NCBI GenBank assembly: GCA_011634665.1
Contig: WAEK01000021.1
Coordinates: 422,501 to 486,500 of the forward strand
Source of the DNA: Mortierella sp. BCC40632
Lineage: Eukaryota > Mortierellomycota > Mortierellomycetes > Mortierellales > Mortierellaceae
Direction: 5' to 3'
Length of the DNA stretch: 64,000 nucleotides
This document shows, in pieces, positions 36,079-46,781 of this stretch (position 1 is its first letter; each line of letters begins with the position of its first letter). The notes beneath the pieces are model-generated. The model worked only from the letters and a program-made list of their open reading frames with translations. It was not told where the DNA came from and ran no database searches. The translations under genes were made by a program, and so were the position numbers.

Positions 36079-36386
36079 ATGGGCACCATCTGCAGCACAG
36101 AGCAGATGGGCAATTTCGATGCGGGATCCATGGAGCTTGGGATCGGTAGAAGCACGAGCATGGTCAAGCGATGATGATGGAGTGGGGGGAGCAAAAGCAG
36201 GGCGAGAAGCGGGGGGGGATCAACATGGGGGATGATGGATCGGCAGCGCAGCCCTTGAGGGGGGAGGGAAGGCCTGGTCGAGGCTTGCAGCGGCGGCCTG
36301 TGCCCTCATGGCGAGATCGGATCGGGAATCGAGCCGAGTTTGGGAGGAGTGGGAGGAAGAGGGGGGAAGAGAAGAGAAAAAGGAGG

Positions 36387-36566
36387 AAAAAAAAAAAAAA
36401 ATGGGCAACAGAGTCGCAGTAACAGCCCGAGGGTCGACCCCACTGGTCAGTTAAGATGGATACGGGCAGTGCCAGCGAATCGACCTCCCTTCTCTTTTTC
36501 TTTCTTTTCTCTCTCTTTCTCTCTCTTTTTCTTTCTCTTTCCTTTTCTCTCTCTCCGCTCATCACC
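36387..36566. repeat. 180-bp duplicated block, copy 1
   Basis: Starts in an A run, continues ATGGGCAACAGAGTCGCAG, then a unique-looking 80 bp, then a CTTT/CTCTC-rich tail ending CCGCTCATCACC. It is nearly identical to 37485-37667 in the same orientation, differing by a few substitutions and single-base indels. Confidence 0.92.
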
Positions 36567-36775
36567 ACGGCGGATGGGCGGGCCAACCGTTGGACGGGGG
36601 CCGGAAAAGAGGAGAAAGAGATATGAGAGAGGAGCGTTTTGGAGCGATGAGCGAGAGAGAGAGAGAAAGAGTAAGAGCCCGGAGGTTATTTTTTTTATGA
36701 TTTTTATTTGGAGGATGGAGGAAAGGGGGTGGGGAGAGAGAGAGAGAGCCTTTTGTTTGACCAGGATGTGTGTGA

Positions 36776-36780
<5 letters not shown>

Positions 36781-36829
<49 letters not shown>

Positions 36830-37077
36830 AAGAGAGTGAGAGACTGAGTGAGTGAGAGACTCGAGAGAGAAAAAGAGACAGAACACAGAGGAGCTGCGTC
36901 GACAGCGAACCAATGCAGCAAAAAGGGTGGCTGGCTTGGTAATAAGGTCGCCTCGTCGTCTTGCCTCCCCCGGACAGGGAAGAGAGAGAAAGAGAGAGAA
37001 GGAGAAAGAGATTAAAATATAGAAGAGAGAGATATATAGAGAAAGAGAGAAAAGAGAGAAGAGATAGAGAGAGATAT

Positions 37078-37108
<31 letters not shown>

Positions 37109-37120
37109 AGAGAGAGAGAG
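36781..37120. repeat. (GA)n-rich tract
   Basis: A pure GA run at about 36783-36814 followed by degenerate GAGA/GAAA/GATATA repeats to 37120, on the strand opposite the homeobox gene. Confidence 0.85.
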
Positions 37121-37484
37121 AAATTAAGAGAGGTTGAGAAGAGCAGAGGAGAAGAGTGTTTGTGCGTGTGTGTTTGATAGAGAGAGGATAAAACAGGGTG
37201 GACGAGAAAGAGATGAAGAGATGAAGAGACCGTGGAAAGGGTAGAGGGGCAGGGGCCTGAAGGAGAGAGAAAAAGAGAAAGAGAAAGAGAAAAGCGGCCA
37301 AGTGTCCTCAGGGACAAGCTGTGGAGTGGTGCAAATGGAAAGAAGATGAGTGCAAAGGAAAGTGCGGACGAGAGTGAGAGTGAGGGTTTGGGTTGACAAG
37401 TGGGATGTGTGAGGAGAAGCGGGACGGAAGGAATGGAAAAAGGAGAGAGAGAGAGAGAGAGAGAAAAGAGAGAGAGAGAGAGAG

Positions 37485-37667
37485 AAAAAAAAAAAAAAAA
37501 TGGGCAAAGAGAGTCGCAGTAACAGCCCGAGGTCGACCCACTGGTCAGTTAAGATGGATACGCCCAGTGCCAACGAATCTCGACCTCCCTTCTCTTTTTT
37601 CTTTCTTTTCTCTCTCTTTCTCTCTCTTTTTCTTTCTCTTTCCTTTTCTCTCTCTCCGCTCATCACC
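37485..37667. repeat. 180-bp duplicated block, copy 2
   Basis: The direct repeat of 36387-36566, about 1.1 kb downstream. The copies match in the A run, the 80-bp unique core and the pyrimidine tail. Differences include GGGTCGACCCC versus GGTCGACCC and one extra T in a T run. The flanking sequences diverge right after ATCACC. Confidence 0.92.
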
Positions 37668-38700
37668 CACAGTATCATCACCCTCCACTCCGTTGGACGA
37701 CCTGTTCACGCATTTTTCTTTTGCCTGGCACCCGGGGGCGGCGATGATGCAGCCGATGCTTTGCTCGCTGAACATGATCACCTGGGTGTGGGTCGGTGGG
37801 AACTCTATCCGCACAAGGGGAAGAGGGGAGAAGATGGCCAATATGAAGAGGCCAGCAATGCGTGCGTGCGTGCGTGTGTGTGTGTGTGTGTATGTGTATG
37901 TGTTGTGTGTTGTGTGCTGTTGTTGTTGTTGTTGTTGTTATTGTGTGTGTATATGTGCGTGTGTATCTGTGTGTGTCCTGACTGTACCTCTGAGAGTATG
38001 TCTGGCAGGATGGAATGATGCTCTGTGGAAAGGCAGACCATCCGACCGATGGGGATCCACCTAGCCCCGCATCACACCTTTGCGCCTGAACAAAGCTGCC
38101 GCGGGGCAACAGTCAACGAGTACGAGAGTCAGAGAGAGTGTGTGTGCGAGAGAATCTACAGGGGAAACACGAGAGAGAATCCATCAGCCGGCAAAAGAGT
38201 TTGTTGAGCGTGGAGCAGGAAGAGAATGAATAGCTGGAAGGGGAAAAGTAGAGAGCGAAACGAAAGAGAAGCGGACCGAGGGAAGGATAGGGACCAATAG
38301 GTAGGAATGACAATCTGAAGGGAGAGAGAGAGGGGGGGTTTGTTGTCGATTGTTTGTCCGACCATCGCCAAAGGTGCACAAAGTCAAGGACTACGTTGGC
38401 TGGAGGGTGCTGAATGTGTAAATATGCGATGTGCGTGTGCTTTGTGTGCTGGTCATCATCATCATCGCCATCATCACAGCTGGGCGGGGTATTCTCCCTT
38501 GTTCAGTGTCAAACAATACAACATTCTGCATTCAGTAAAATAGCCGACCCATTTTCTTTTTTGCTATACTCCATGTACCACCACCGCCCTCGCCGAGAGC
38601 ATCCCATACAATCCATTGCACAGAGAAAAACGACAGGCCGCAAGATGAACACAGAGAGAGAAGAGGACAGACTGAATTCAAGATATGCGTGTGTACTCTT

Positions 38701-38710
<10 letters not shown>

Positions 38711-38770
<60 letters not shown>
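38711..38770. repeat. Compound (CT)n(TG)n microsatellite
   Basis: About 23 CT units followed by 6-7 TG units, the same compound arrangement as at 5709-5762. Confidence 0.95.
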
Positions 38771-41700
38771 GGTCAAGTGGAGCATGAACATGACAGCACT
38801 CTGTCTAGCGCTCTAGTCTATGCATCTCCATGAACCATCAGTGAGAACGGCATACAAACAGTCATTCCCTCCCCACTCTCTCCCCTCTTTTCTCTCTTGC
38901 GAATACAACGACTATCCAAGAGTAGGAGCGAGAGAGTTGTTAGAACAGAGGATGGTCTTCTTTCCAAAAAGGTGGTAGGCCGCATGAAATGGTTGCGTAT
39001 GAGCGACTGCTCGAGAACGTGGAATCGACAGAAACGGAAGTGGTGTTCAGGAACAGGGGGAACAGGAACAGCGTCACTCCTCGTCGGATAGACAGGCACC
39101 AAGAGAGGAGATAGAGAGGGAGAGAGGAAGAAGGAAGAAGAGAGGGAAGAGAGGAGAGAGGCTCCAGAAGCGCCTTGCGCGATCTGGAGCAATTGGGGCG
39201 TCCTATTGTTCAGGAACCACATCTTTCGCTTGCCTTCACATTTCCTCTCACCTCACGCCCACACACATACGTTAGGGGTGTGGTCTGCAATGCGAACAAG
39301 CATAGATGACAGGCATAGGAGGAGGAGGCAGAGGATATGTATGTGTGTGATAAGCGACAGACATTGAGCATCCGAGGAACAAAAAGAAAAGAAAGAAGTT
39401 TTCGCAGTAACTGCTTATGCTTGATCCAGGATTGGGATGGTCCTTCTCTCTCTGCGGTTCTTCTTCCCAGTCTACCACATGCAGAACCATATATACGTAC
39501 AGCACTTTTGTTTGCACAGGTCAACTTTTGAGTACCTTGCAAACGCCAGGAGTGGGCGGGTAATCGGTGTGGTGAGTGCAAGATTTTAGACCGCAAAAGA
39601 CCAGGGCATAGGAGAAATGAATCTGTTTGTGCACTTCCTTTTGATACATATCGGCACCCTGCTGCAACACAATGAGAGCAGCTGTATGTGTCCTGTGTAG
39701 GAAAACTGTTCGTGCATGGTCACTCCAAGGTCGAGTAAAAAATAGGCTACCCCGACCGAGAGCAGGCAAAGCGCGATGTTGAGATGCAGAGAGCGTTAGT
39801 TAGGCAAAGAGATGGGGTGAGGTTGAGGAAGACTCATTCGTGTGAGCAGCAGCGGCCCTGTCGAGATGCGTAGGATGTGAAGGAAGTGGCCGACACCGAA
39901 AAAGGCCTCTCTCTCGCTCATGCTCTGTTGCTATGCCACACCTGGCTGCAGACGGGTTGGGTGAACAAGGAAAAAAAGGGGGAGAGAGAGAGGAAGGGTA
40001 AGTGAGAGAGAAAGATGTACCTTCCAGCTCAACAATGTCCCCTCCCCCCAACTGTTGGATACTGAATCCGACCCACAAGGCACGACGTTAGGATAGTAGA
40101 CTGAGAGGCTCTTTTGCAGTCGTGCGGGTGATGAAGCCTTGCACAGATCAACACAGGATCATAAGAGACCCGAAAACGGGACTGTTCCACACCGATGGAT
40201 CAAGTAAGGCAGACAAAGCGGAAGGTGCTAGCTGTGGTCGAAGAAGGAAGAGGAGGAAAAGGCATCTGCATCAGACGCGTGTGAATCGACGTGTGCGTGA
40301 ACGCGGAGGAGGGACCACGCGAAAATGTCGCACCACAAGACAGGCAACATAACGCTCTGGCAGATGCACATGGACAGCCAACACCGATGAGATGAACGAC
40401 GAAAGAGCATCGGCCAAGTACTCCAAGACCAGATGCAATGTAATCACATTCGGGCAAGACACGCACGGGAAAGAAAAAAAGAAGAGATGGTCCGTTGGAC
40501 CCGCCCTGTGTGATCCTGCACGCGCGTGGCAAACAGTTGCCTGTGGCTATCAATCGTTTGTGGTGATCGACCGTCCCAATGTTGTGCCTACGACCCACGA
40601 CCAGAGCTGACGCCCATTCGCATCGCATTCGCTGGAATGCTGCTCTTTCAGCGACCATAGTGGCTGCTCTGCACCACAGGTCAAAGTTGTGCGGTGCTCC
40701 CTGTGGCGAGCGCTCAGGCGCAGGGCGCAGGCGCAAAGAACACACATGGAGCACGCTCCACTCCTGCTTGGATTTTTTCGGGGCCATCACTATAGAAACG
40801 CTCATTTGCAACTTTTCTGCCTCCGACTAATCCAGCAAGCAACAACAGAGGCAGTAGCAACCAGAGGAAGAGATGCCCGCCAAGTCTGAGCAGTGGTGCC
40901 GTGGATGAAAGGCAGAGGGAAAGGGAAAGGGGACGAGGGCCAGCGAGGGCTCACCTCCGTTTCGCCGGTAAGCCCATTGGAGTAATACAACGTCGTCATC
41001 CCGTCCCCTCCGCCCATCGGTTCATATTCATGCGCTTGTACTGTTTTTTTAATATTTTTTTTTTCCGCATCCGTCAAAGCTCCGAAGCATAACTGAGGCC
41101 CTCGTTCTCCTCCTGTTTGCATGAACAACGAACCAGCTGGCTTCTTATTTCTCCTTTGTTGGGGGTTCTACTATGACCAATATCCTCAGATAGGAGTGAA
41201 ATGGTGTAAACGGGCTATATGGGGATCTTTGCGCTCGCGCCTTGACGAGTCCGCGATAGTTTCCGTAGTCTTTGCCAGGAGCCACCTGCGGAGGAACCCA
41301 GCCAAGGTGAGGAGCGCAGCGAGGAAGGAGGCAGATGAAAGGGGACTCAGCGGGACAGACACGGAGCTGAAGCCAAGAGAAGGATGTCCAAGCAGATGCG
41401 CCAGCAAAGGGCAGGTAGGTTCGACATTCAGTTTAGCTACAACGCCCCCGGGGCCTGCGCACGCACCCTTTAGATGACCAGGAGCTGAGGCAGTCACTAT
41501 GGGACCAGGGGGAAGAAGAGAAAAAGGGCGACGAGGAGAAGGATGAAGAGAAGAAGGAGGAGGAGGAGGAAGAGGAAGAGAAAATAAGGAAGCGAAGCCA
41601 TCATGGATCGCATTGACTTTTCTTTCTTCCTTTCTTTCGTTCTCTCCCCTTCTTCCACAGTAAGGTGGTGGCACGTAAGGGTTTGACAACTTTTGGAGCC

Positions 41701-44295
41701 CACAGTCCCCCTTCACTGACCGACAAGGCCTCCCTTTCGTCACTTGAATGTAGGCGTGCGGGCATACTTGACTCCTTATCCCAAACCACATCTTGGATAG
41801 GAGTGACAAACAGGAGCCAAGAAAGATCGCATGAATAGCGAAAAGAGACTATCGCCTGGCATTCATACGAACATTGTTGTAGATGAAGAGGAGAGAGAGA
41901 GGACCCAAGGAGAACATTCCGTTGCGGCAAACGAGACCAAAAGAAGAAGAAGACCTAGCGTGATTTTGGCTTTCCCCTTTCTGACTTTTCTCTTGATCCG
42001 CCATCAAGAAAAACAAAGAAGACAAGGACTGGCTCTTCGGTCCGCCTAATGCAAGTCCCGTTTCCAAGGAAGCATTATGAAGGGGTAGATAGGGAGAGAA
42101 TGAACGACCAAAGAAAGATAGGAAGAAAGTAAAAGAGCGAGGGTATATAGAGGAGAGAGGTGAGCAATTCAACAAATGAATAAATCTCACACCCAAGGCA
42201 CAGGGTCATTGCATAGCAATTCGCACGACCGGACATGTGTATGAACAATTCTATTAAACAAAGTACTGTTTGAATGAGCTTGCCATCTTTCATAAGGCTC
42301 ACTTCTTGGGCGAGGGAATGCGGAAGATGGGGAAGGAGGGAAGGAAAGGAGGGGGCATTGGGTCGGCTGAGCAGCTGCAGTCTGCAGCAACGCAAAGCAT
42401 GCCGCTAGAGCTAAATAATAATAATAAAAAAAACTGCCTCAAATCCCAATCGCCATCGCACTTCGTGCTCGCCCTGGTTCTCGAACTCGGACTTTCTGCC
42501 TGTCCCACTCATTCCTTGCCCTGCTAGTCTACTCGAAGCTCCGTCGTACTTCAGGGATGTGATGGTCGGTTTAAGTAGATGGATAACCAAGCCCGTGGTC
42601 CAACCTTGAGTCCGCAATTGGTCACAGCACAGTATAGACCGGGGATTTGAGCCTATCTGGTCAGCGGGAGAACCCTTTGCTCGTATTTTGCTCTTTTTTT
42701 TTTTTTTTTTTTTTTTTTCACACTCTCGACACTCAATCCGATGGTAACACGAGGAGGACTATTGACCAGCCACTCGTCTTTCTAAATGAGGCATCGATCA
42801 TTTAGGTCCGATTGCGTTTTAGGTCATCTCACCCACACTCCACCAAAGCACAGAAAAACTTTGGTTCCCGAGCACCACACACAAACACAAACACACATAC
42901 ACATACACAAAAAAAAAAAAAAAAAAAAAAAAAAGAGAGCTACTGCATGATTGATGGTGGCTGTTGCATGCGGAGACGCAGATTGGATCGTGCTGCTCCC
43001 TTAAAACTAACTGAAGACTATAGTCCTCACTGAATGTCACTTCGGTCGTGAACAAGAGGGAATCTATGAGGAGATGAAATGAGCAAATTCTATACAAACA
43101 AAGAGATATCAGCCTCAAACATAGTAAGCAACCTTGACGACTTTGCTATCCTCTTCCTTCCTTAGTCTTTCCCTAGCCTCCTTCCCTTTAGCTCGGCTTT
43201 CCCTCTAGAGAATCCTGATGGAGTTATTACGAGTTGTCGTTGCCGTGCCCCCCCCTCCCATCTTGGACATTTATGGTTAGACTTACTAACAGAGAATGAG
43301 GGACAGGTGGAGAGGAAAGACAAAGGAGAGAGAGGGGGGGGAGGACCGAAAGGGGGTGCAGTGGGTTTCTTTTTACCGTTCAAAAAGAAAAAAAGAACGA
43401 GTATGATAGCTGATCCGCATCCGTGCCCTGAACCTTGATTCTTCCCAGGGGAGAGGAAGCGGACAACTGATTTAGTGATCGGAGTTGAAACCAGAACTCC
43501 ACCAGCACCAGAACAAACAGTAGGGAGGCACCACCATTCACCACTGCCGACATGAATAAATATATTTATAAAAAAAAATAAAAAAAAAAAAAAAAAAACC
43601 ACATTACCATTGCACTGTGCTACACGGGGAGTGCACAGAACAACCCCAGGTCAAGAAGAGACCCATTTTAGCATGCAGAAAATGTTATGTGTGTAGCCTT
43701 TGTCCTCCCTTCTTACCAACCAGGGTCTTTCACAGTGTGTACAGCATGGTTGGTATTGAATAGAAGAAAAAGAGAAGGCTTCCAAAGGGCAATGACATTT
43801 TATCCAACAAAAACCACTTCATAGAAATCGCGACTTTAACCTGAAACTGTTTACGGATCGCTACTTTTTTTTTTTTTTTTTTTTTTTTGATACTATACTG
43901 ACCTCTCATCTCACCAACAAACAAAAAAGAAAGCAAAACGTACAATACAAACAGCTACATCTTGATGATGACAATGGAACCTTGTTCTAAAATAGTTTTC
44001 TGTCCTCCCTCACCCTCATGATTGCAATTTACCTTTTGTTCGCCCCTCTCCCCCCCTCCCCTAGCCATCAATCTGGTCCTTGAGGGCTTAATTACCCGGA
44101 GGAAAGAGGAGCCCAAAAGGCCAGATCTCACAATCACATCTCTTGTCTTGCCACTGGCGCGTTTTTATTGGCTGTCATCATCTTAATCTGTTTAAGCTCT
44201 GTTTGTTCAGGCACCGATCTGAACCCTCCCTCCCCCCCCTCCTCCATCCAGCTGTTCAGCACTAGAATCAGAACGTCTTTTCTTTTCTTTTCAAG

Positions 44296-44465
44296 AATGA
44301 CAAGATGGCTATCACAGCTAGGAGAAGTAGACAGATATCGATTTTTTTTTCCTTTTCCAAACTTTTTCTCTTTTTTTATTACTTTTTTCAGGATTGTAAA
44401 ACAAAGAGTGATAAGATTGCTATCACAGTTAGGAGAGCAGCACAAGTATCGATTTTTTTTTTTTT
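44296..44465. repeat. Degenerate 55-bp direct repeat, two copies
   Basis: Copies at 44296-44350 and 44407-44465 share the order AAGAT.GCTATCACAG.TAGGAG, then an A/G/C-rich spacer, then TATCGATTTTTTTT. I estimate roughly 80% identity by eye. The period is 111 bp. Confidence 0.8.
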
Positions 44466-44784
44466 CAGATATGGGTGTGTGAAAAAAAAAAAAAAAAAAA
44501 AAAAAAAACAAGAGGTGGTTGGTCATAGCAACGACCAGCGTGTGCTTCAGGGGGGGAGGGACGAAGGATAGAATATACCGAGTCAGGAAAAAATAAAGAA
44601 GAATCGATCTGGAACAGAGTCCAGCAAGGCGGAGGAAAATACAACTGGAACTGAGGGGTGTACTTTTTTTTTGTTTGTTTGTTTTTCTTCTCTCTTCCTT
44701 GCCTGACAATTGCCCCATCCTCTCAAATCATCAATCAAAGAGGAAGGGATAGGGGCGTCTTCGCATTTGTTCTTGTGCAGAAAG

Positions 44785-44833
<49 letters not shown>

Positions 44834-44840
44834 AAAAAAA
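44785..44840. repeat. Long interrupted poly-A run
   Basis: Thirty-six A, one G, then nineteen A. A further 29-nt A run is at 44481-44508, and a T run of about 24 nt lies at 43865-43888. Confidence 0.95.
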
Positions 44841-45276
44841 TGGGTGGTCACAACCTATAAAACAAGAATATACTGGTCGGCGATGGGGGGAGGCCGGCTG
44901 TGAAGGCAAAGACCCCATGCTTGGGAAGGGGAATCTTAGGAAGCGGGTTCCATAGGAAACAAGGAAAGAAATGAATAAAAAAAAAAGAAGCAAGTAAAAA
45001 CTTGCTCGGTATATGAGAAAAAGAAACACAGAAATGTCAATGCCTTAAGAGTTGGGATGCTCTGGCAATAGACATGATATGTCTGTGCTCTCTCTCAAAC
45101 AAGAGGTTCTCGAGTGTGCTGTGTACGTGTTCATGTGTCTGTCTGTTTTTTTTTAAAGAGTTCGAGATGGTATCATGACGGAGGGTGATTGCGGCGACAT
45201 TACAAAAGGGCGTGTGAAAAGAGATTGGAACCAAAACAAGGAAAAGCAAATAGAACCCCTGTCTGTTTTGCTCAAC

Positions 45277-46569
45277 TTATGCAACAACGGCCTGGGGATC
45301 GACATTCTCCTTGCTCTCGTCCGTTGTCACGACGACAGCAGGAAGAGCAGGCATGGGCTTGTCAAGGCTGTAGTTCTTGCTCGCTGATTGGTTACCAAGA
45401 ACCCTGGGCGAAGGGCTCATGTTGTGCCCGCTCAGAGGCATCAGGCGCGAGGAGGCTGTAGAGTCCTTTCTGCTTCGACCAGAAACCATTCGCATGCTCA
45501 TTGCCTTGACTGTGAACAGGTTAGGTACACGTGAGGCCGAGATGACATGGTGAGCCTGATTTTCTGGCAACTCAAGTGTAAAGCTGGTATACGAATGAGT
45601 AATGTTGGTTGTCGAGGTCGAGGCGTTGGCGTTGGCCATCAGCTGATAGGGGCTCCTTGGATGGCTCAAAGTTGCGCTCTTCTTTGTTGATTTCTTAGGT
45701 TTGCCCTGGTGAAGCATCGGAGGAGGTGCAAGCCCTCGGTCCAAGACAGTCACCACTTCTTCCTCCTCGTTGCCCTGTGGAACTGTTGCATCTTCGCCAT
45801 TGCCATGGTTCGCCGCCAAGGCAGTCATGGTCGCAGCATGGCTCTCTCGCTTAAGAGATCGAGAGCTTGACCGACGATGAGAGCTCGACGTCGACGGGCG
45901 CTCCGCATACCCTAGGTGAAGCGAGAGCATGATGCTCTCTTCGAGCAATGTTCGGCGCCAAACGTGTTGTTGGTACTGCTTCATGGATGGATAGTCGCTT
46001 GGTCGGGAGTTATATGAGGAAGCCGAAGCAAGAGTGTTGATGGTCAGGGTTGGGGAACAACCGCGGGGTGGGACCACCTGATCATCCTCTTCTTCGCTTT
46101 GCACGAGCTGCTCCACGGGCATGGGAACACCGGCAAAGTCCATTGAAACCGTTGACCGGTTGTTGTTGTCAACATGTAGAGACTGGCTTGACGGCACAGG
46201 AAGACTGTTGTTAGTGCTGATGCTCGAGCTCTTCTTGTGCTTCTTGTGTTTGGACTTTTTGGTGTCAAGGTTGAGGTCGTCCTGGTCACGGGATAGCGAG
46301 GATTCCATCCGACGCGACTGCTTCAATGATGCGAGTCGCTGGGGTTGGTCATCCGAGGAGACCGAGTGCCGCTTGCGTCCCTCGAGTGAGAAGATCGTGG
46401 AGAGCCGACGAGTCTTCTGTAGAGGAGCGTCCTCTGCCGGGAGGACAAGGATATCCTTTGACGGGGTCTGTGGCAAGCTGGTAAGGCTGGCTTCGCTTGC
46501 ACTGGACTCATCCCTGTAAGAGCTCAGACGTCTGAGATAATTGCGGGTAGACTCGAGAAGCTGAGGCAT
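45277..46569 (-). CDS. Uncharacterised 430-aa Ser-rich protein
   Basis: A single exon from the ATG at 46569 to a stop at 45277. It is mostly disordered, Ser/Thr/Arg-rich, with many SP, TP and RRxS-type potential phosphorylation sites. A Lys/His-rich KKSKHKKHKK cluster at about residues 105-115 is a likely nuclear localisation or phosphoinositide-binding patch. One segment stands out as ordered and probably conserved: YPSMKQYQQHVWRRTLLEES followed by IMLSLHLGYAERP at about 193-225. The C-terminus holds KPMPALP and a KENVDP motif. I do not recognise the family. Third codon positions are GC-rich throughout, unlike the flanking DNA, which supports coding. It could be a signalling substrate; no function can be assigned. 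Confidence 0.8.
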   Translation of the reverse strand: MPQLLESTRNYLRRLSSYRDESSASEASLTSLPQTPSKDILVLPAEDAPLQKTRRLSTIFSLEGRKRHSVSSDDQPQRLASLKQSRRMESSLSRDQDDLNLDTKKSKHKKHKKSSSISTNNSLPVPSSQSLHVDNNNRSTVSMDFAGVPMPVEQLVQSEEEDDQVVPPRGCSPTLTINTLASASSYNSRPSDYPSMKQYQQHVWRRTLLEESIMLSLHLGYAERPSTSSSHRRSSSRSLKRESHAATMTALAANHGNGEDATVPQGNEEEEVVTVLDRGLAPPPMLHQGKPKKSTKKSATLSHPRSPYQLMANANASTSTTNITHSYTSFTLELPENQAHHVISASRVPNLFTVKAMSMRMVSGRSRKDSTASSRLMPLSGHNMSPSPRVLGNQSASKNYSLDKPMPALPAVVVTTDESKENVDPQAVVA

Positions 46570-46732
46570 ATTCGGGCTGTTGGCGTGGGGATGTCTCGGG
46601 CGAATATATATCTCCTTTGCACTTCTTTTAGTCTCTCTTACTAAAGCTGCTCACTGAAATCTTCGTATGGCAAGATGAGGGGTCGGCTTTCCGTTGGGGG
46701 AAGCGGGCCGAGGAGAGAGCGCTGGTGGGTAT

Positions 46733-46736
<4 letters not shown>

Positions 46737-46775
<39 letters not shown>
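46737..46775. repeat. (GA)n microsatellite
   Basis: About 19 GA units, 170 bp upstream of the 430-aa protein's start. Confidence 0.95.

Positions 46776-46781
<6 letters not shown>

Larger units (their letters stand above)
36079..45276. other. 9.2-kb region without recognisable genes
   Basis: The first part (36.1-37.6 kb) is GA/CT-rich DNA upstream of the homeobox gene and includes a 180-bp block present twice. The middle (37.7-43 kb) is mixed-composition DNA; its open frames (for example 40200-40811 and 41186-41809 on the minus strand) show no domain and no consistent splicing. The last part (43-45.2 kb) carries several long A or T runs and a degenerate 55-bp repeat. There is no transposase, reverse transcriptase, tRNA or rRNA that I can recognise. 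It may hold regulatory DNA, non-coding RNA or decayed mobile elements. Confidence 0.5.

Noticed and set aside
36447..37301. Minus-strand frame of 284 codons, Ser/Leu-rich
   Set aside because: Reads (CT)n repeats as Ser-Leu; no complexity beyond the repeats.
40200..40811. Minus-strand frame of 203 codons, Cys/Ala-rich
   Set aside because: No recognisable domain, no flanking exon, and overlapping frames on the other strand are equally open; kept as non-coding.
43855..43890. T run preceded by ATCGCTAC as a member of one repeat family with 49,556
   Set aside because: The shared unique part is only about ten bases, too short to claim a family by itself.
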